From Euglena gracilis (taxonomy: Eukaryota; Euglenida; Euglenophyceae; Euglenales), in the NCBI GenBank assembly GCA_039621445.1, contig CP154954.1:29826395-29890394 (forward strand): 64,000 bases of DNA, in the 5' to 3' direction. Position numbers and translations under genes: made by a program. Shown piece by piece: positions 57,871-64,000 of the stretch. Positions within the stretch are counted from its first letter, which is position 1. Each line of letters begins with the position of its first letter. Under the pieces are notes generated by a model. That model ran no database searches, was not told the DNA's origin, and worked only from the letters and a program-made list of their open reading frames with translations.

Positions 57871-58638
57871 TCGGGACCCCTTATTGCCCACGCCCCGTCT
57901 TCACAGCGCTTCACTCGTGCACACGGGTTGTGGGCCCGCCACCGCCGCCGCCGCTTCCTCTCCCTCGCAGCGGTGCCCATGGGGGGGGGGCTGGTTGGCA
58001 GACATTTGGTCCGCCCGGCTGCCGTTTGACGGCACTGCATCGCCCCCCCCCCTCCGTCGCTGGTTTTCAGCCTTGCTGGCCAGCCCCCCCCACACACACA
58101 CACACGACACGTGCACATGGCTCTGGGCCCCTCCCAGTGAGACACCTCCAAAGAACTTCCGAGGTCCTGCCCCCGCTACTGCACAGAGCACCCGTCTTTG
58201 AGAGGGACCCCCTTGGCTTGAAGATTCTGCCAACGAGTAGAAATGCTCAATGGGGTGGGAACCCCGCCTCTTCTTTCCACTGCACCACGGGGGTGCCCTC
58301 CGCCAGAATGGAGGTATGAGCAGGCTTGGTTTGTTCAAGGGAAATGGAGCAGCATTGCTGGGGCTGCACGACAGGCAAGCCTTCATTGAAGTCCTGTTTT
58401 GCCACATTGCTCTGCATTTGGAGCTTGGGATTCTCTTAAGCACCCAATTTCTCTTGGAGTTCCAGGACCAGTTTTGATTTCTGCTTTTGTTGTCATGAGG
58501 TCTTATGCAAGAACATAGCGTTAGAGATTGTGTGCCCACTGACCAGGATGTGACCCTAATAATGCCAAATTCTCGAATGCGAGTGCAGTGACAGACTGCG
58601 AGACACCTACGTGCAACCCTGCCCAGAAAGCTTCGATC
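57871..58638. other. Intergenic region between helicase and SDR genes
   Basis: It should contain the helicase 3' end and the SDR promoter. I could not recognise a polyadenylation or core promoter motif with confidence. There is a C-run block at 58040-58090 followed by a short (CA)n. Confidence 0.5.
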
Positions 58639-63390
<4,752 letters not shown>

Positions 63391-64000
63391 CCCCCCCCCC
63401 CCCACGGTGTAGTTTCGGTGGCCAACGGCAGCACCGCGCGGGAGTGGAGCCAGAGAAGCATGGCTCAGGGAGTAGTGTTTCATTGGGTTACACACAGCAC
63501 CGCCAATGCCAAAACGAGACATCTGGCCACGTTGCCAGAGCATTTTTTTTTTGCATTCTACGACTGCTTTTGTCCCCAATCGTCTTGTTCCGAACGGATG
63601 AATTCTTACCAACTTTTTTTTGGGCCGTTTGATGATGCTGCAGCACCGTTGGGTGCTGGGACCAAGGCCTTCCTGCCACGGATGCCTGATTATCGCAAGC
63701 ACAGCTAAGCCCATGTGACCGCTGTCGCTCCCAACTGCCCCCCTACCACCGCATGATTTGTGCCCCACTGCCCAATGGTGTTTGTGGCAAACATGCGAAC
63801 CCGCGTCAATACAAACCGACGCCATGGAGTTTTAGCATATATTTCCAAACCATGTCTAAATTCAATACAATGCAGAATGTTTTAATTCAATACAATGGAA
63901 CGAGGGAAGTGAAATTTAAAGCATTTTAACGTTTTCGGCAACAGGACACAAAGCCTCCCCAAAGTTTCTTTTGAAGGCAAAGCATGAAATTCCGAAATGG
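63391..64000. other. Downstream of SDR gene; no gene recognised
   Basis: The putative 3' UTR and flanking DNA are AT-rich towards the end, with a repeated ttcaatacaatg phrase at 63860-63898. The open frames here show no recognisable motif. Confidence 0.5.

Overview
The window is nuclear DNA of an unidentified microbial eukaryote, probably a protist or alga. The genes are cut into many short GC-rich exons with phase-matched GT...AG boundaries. Introns and intergenic DNA are AT-richer and full of microsatellites, long C or G runs, minisatellites and transposon remnants. No rRNA, tRNA, CRISPR, prokaryotic operon or virus was recognised. Most long open frames here are artefacts of GC-rich or simple-repeat DNA; the genes below were rebuilt from protein motifs and splice phase, and no transcript evidence was available.

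Layout. From 1 to about 12.3 kb I see no gene I can defend, but there are palindromic repeats (3.35-3.6 kb), two inverted-repeat MITE-like elements (3951-4438 and 4732-5424) and G/C-rich hairpin repeats. From about 12.35 to 57.87 kb the plus strand carries one very large, intron-rich gene for a DEAH/RHA-family RNA helicase (DEVH box). It has a low-complexity N-terminus and a SPRY domain (19.7-21.36 kb), followed by the RecA1, RecA2, HA2 and OB-fold regions. The last 33 exons (16513-57870) chain together with matching phase, apart from one short exon whose end is uncertain, and give roughly 1,200 codons ending at a TGA. From 58.64 to 63.39 kb a second plus-strand gene of 8 exons encodes a complete 303-residue membrane-anchored short-chain dehydrogenase/reductase.

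The helicase introns hold the most striking structures. One 15.95 kb intron, between the exons for motifs Ia and II, contains about 23.4 nearly identical tandem copies of a 660-661 bp unit (25671-41125), bounded on both sides by (GA)n. Two other introns hold related hAT-type transposons with perfect 8-bp target-site duplications (21972-23681 and 45948-47501). The second is interrupted by a different hAT-like element (46427-47414), and the first serves as the empty-site reference. Another intron holds about 1.7 kb of degenerate repeats.

Splice donors are unusual: about 17 of 39 inferred introns start GTGTG, and several microsatellites begin at or beside the donor. The two genes show no obvious functional link; they are simply head-to-tail neighbours, 768 bp apart.
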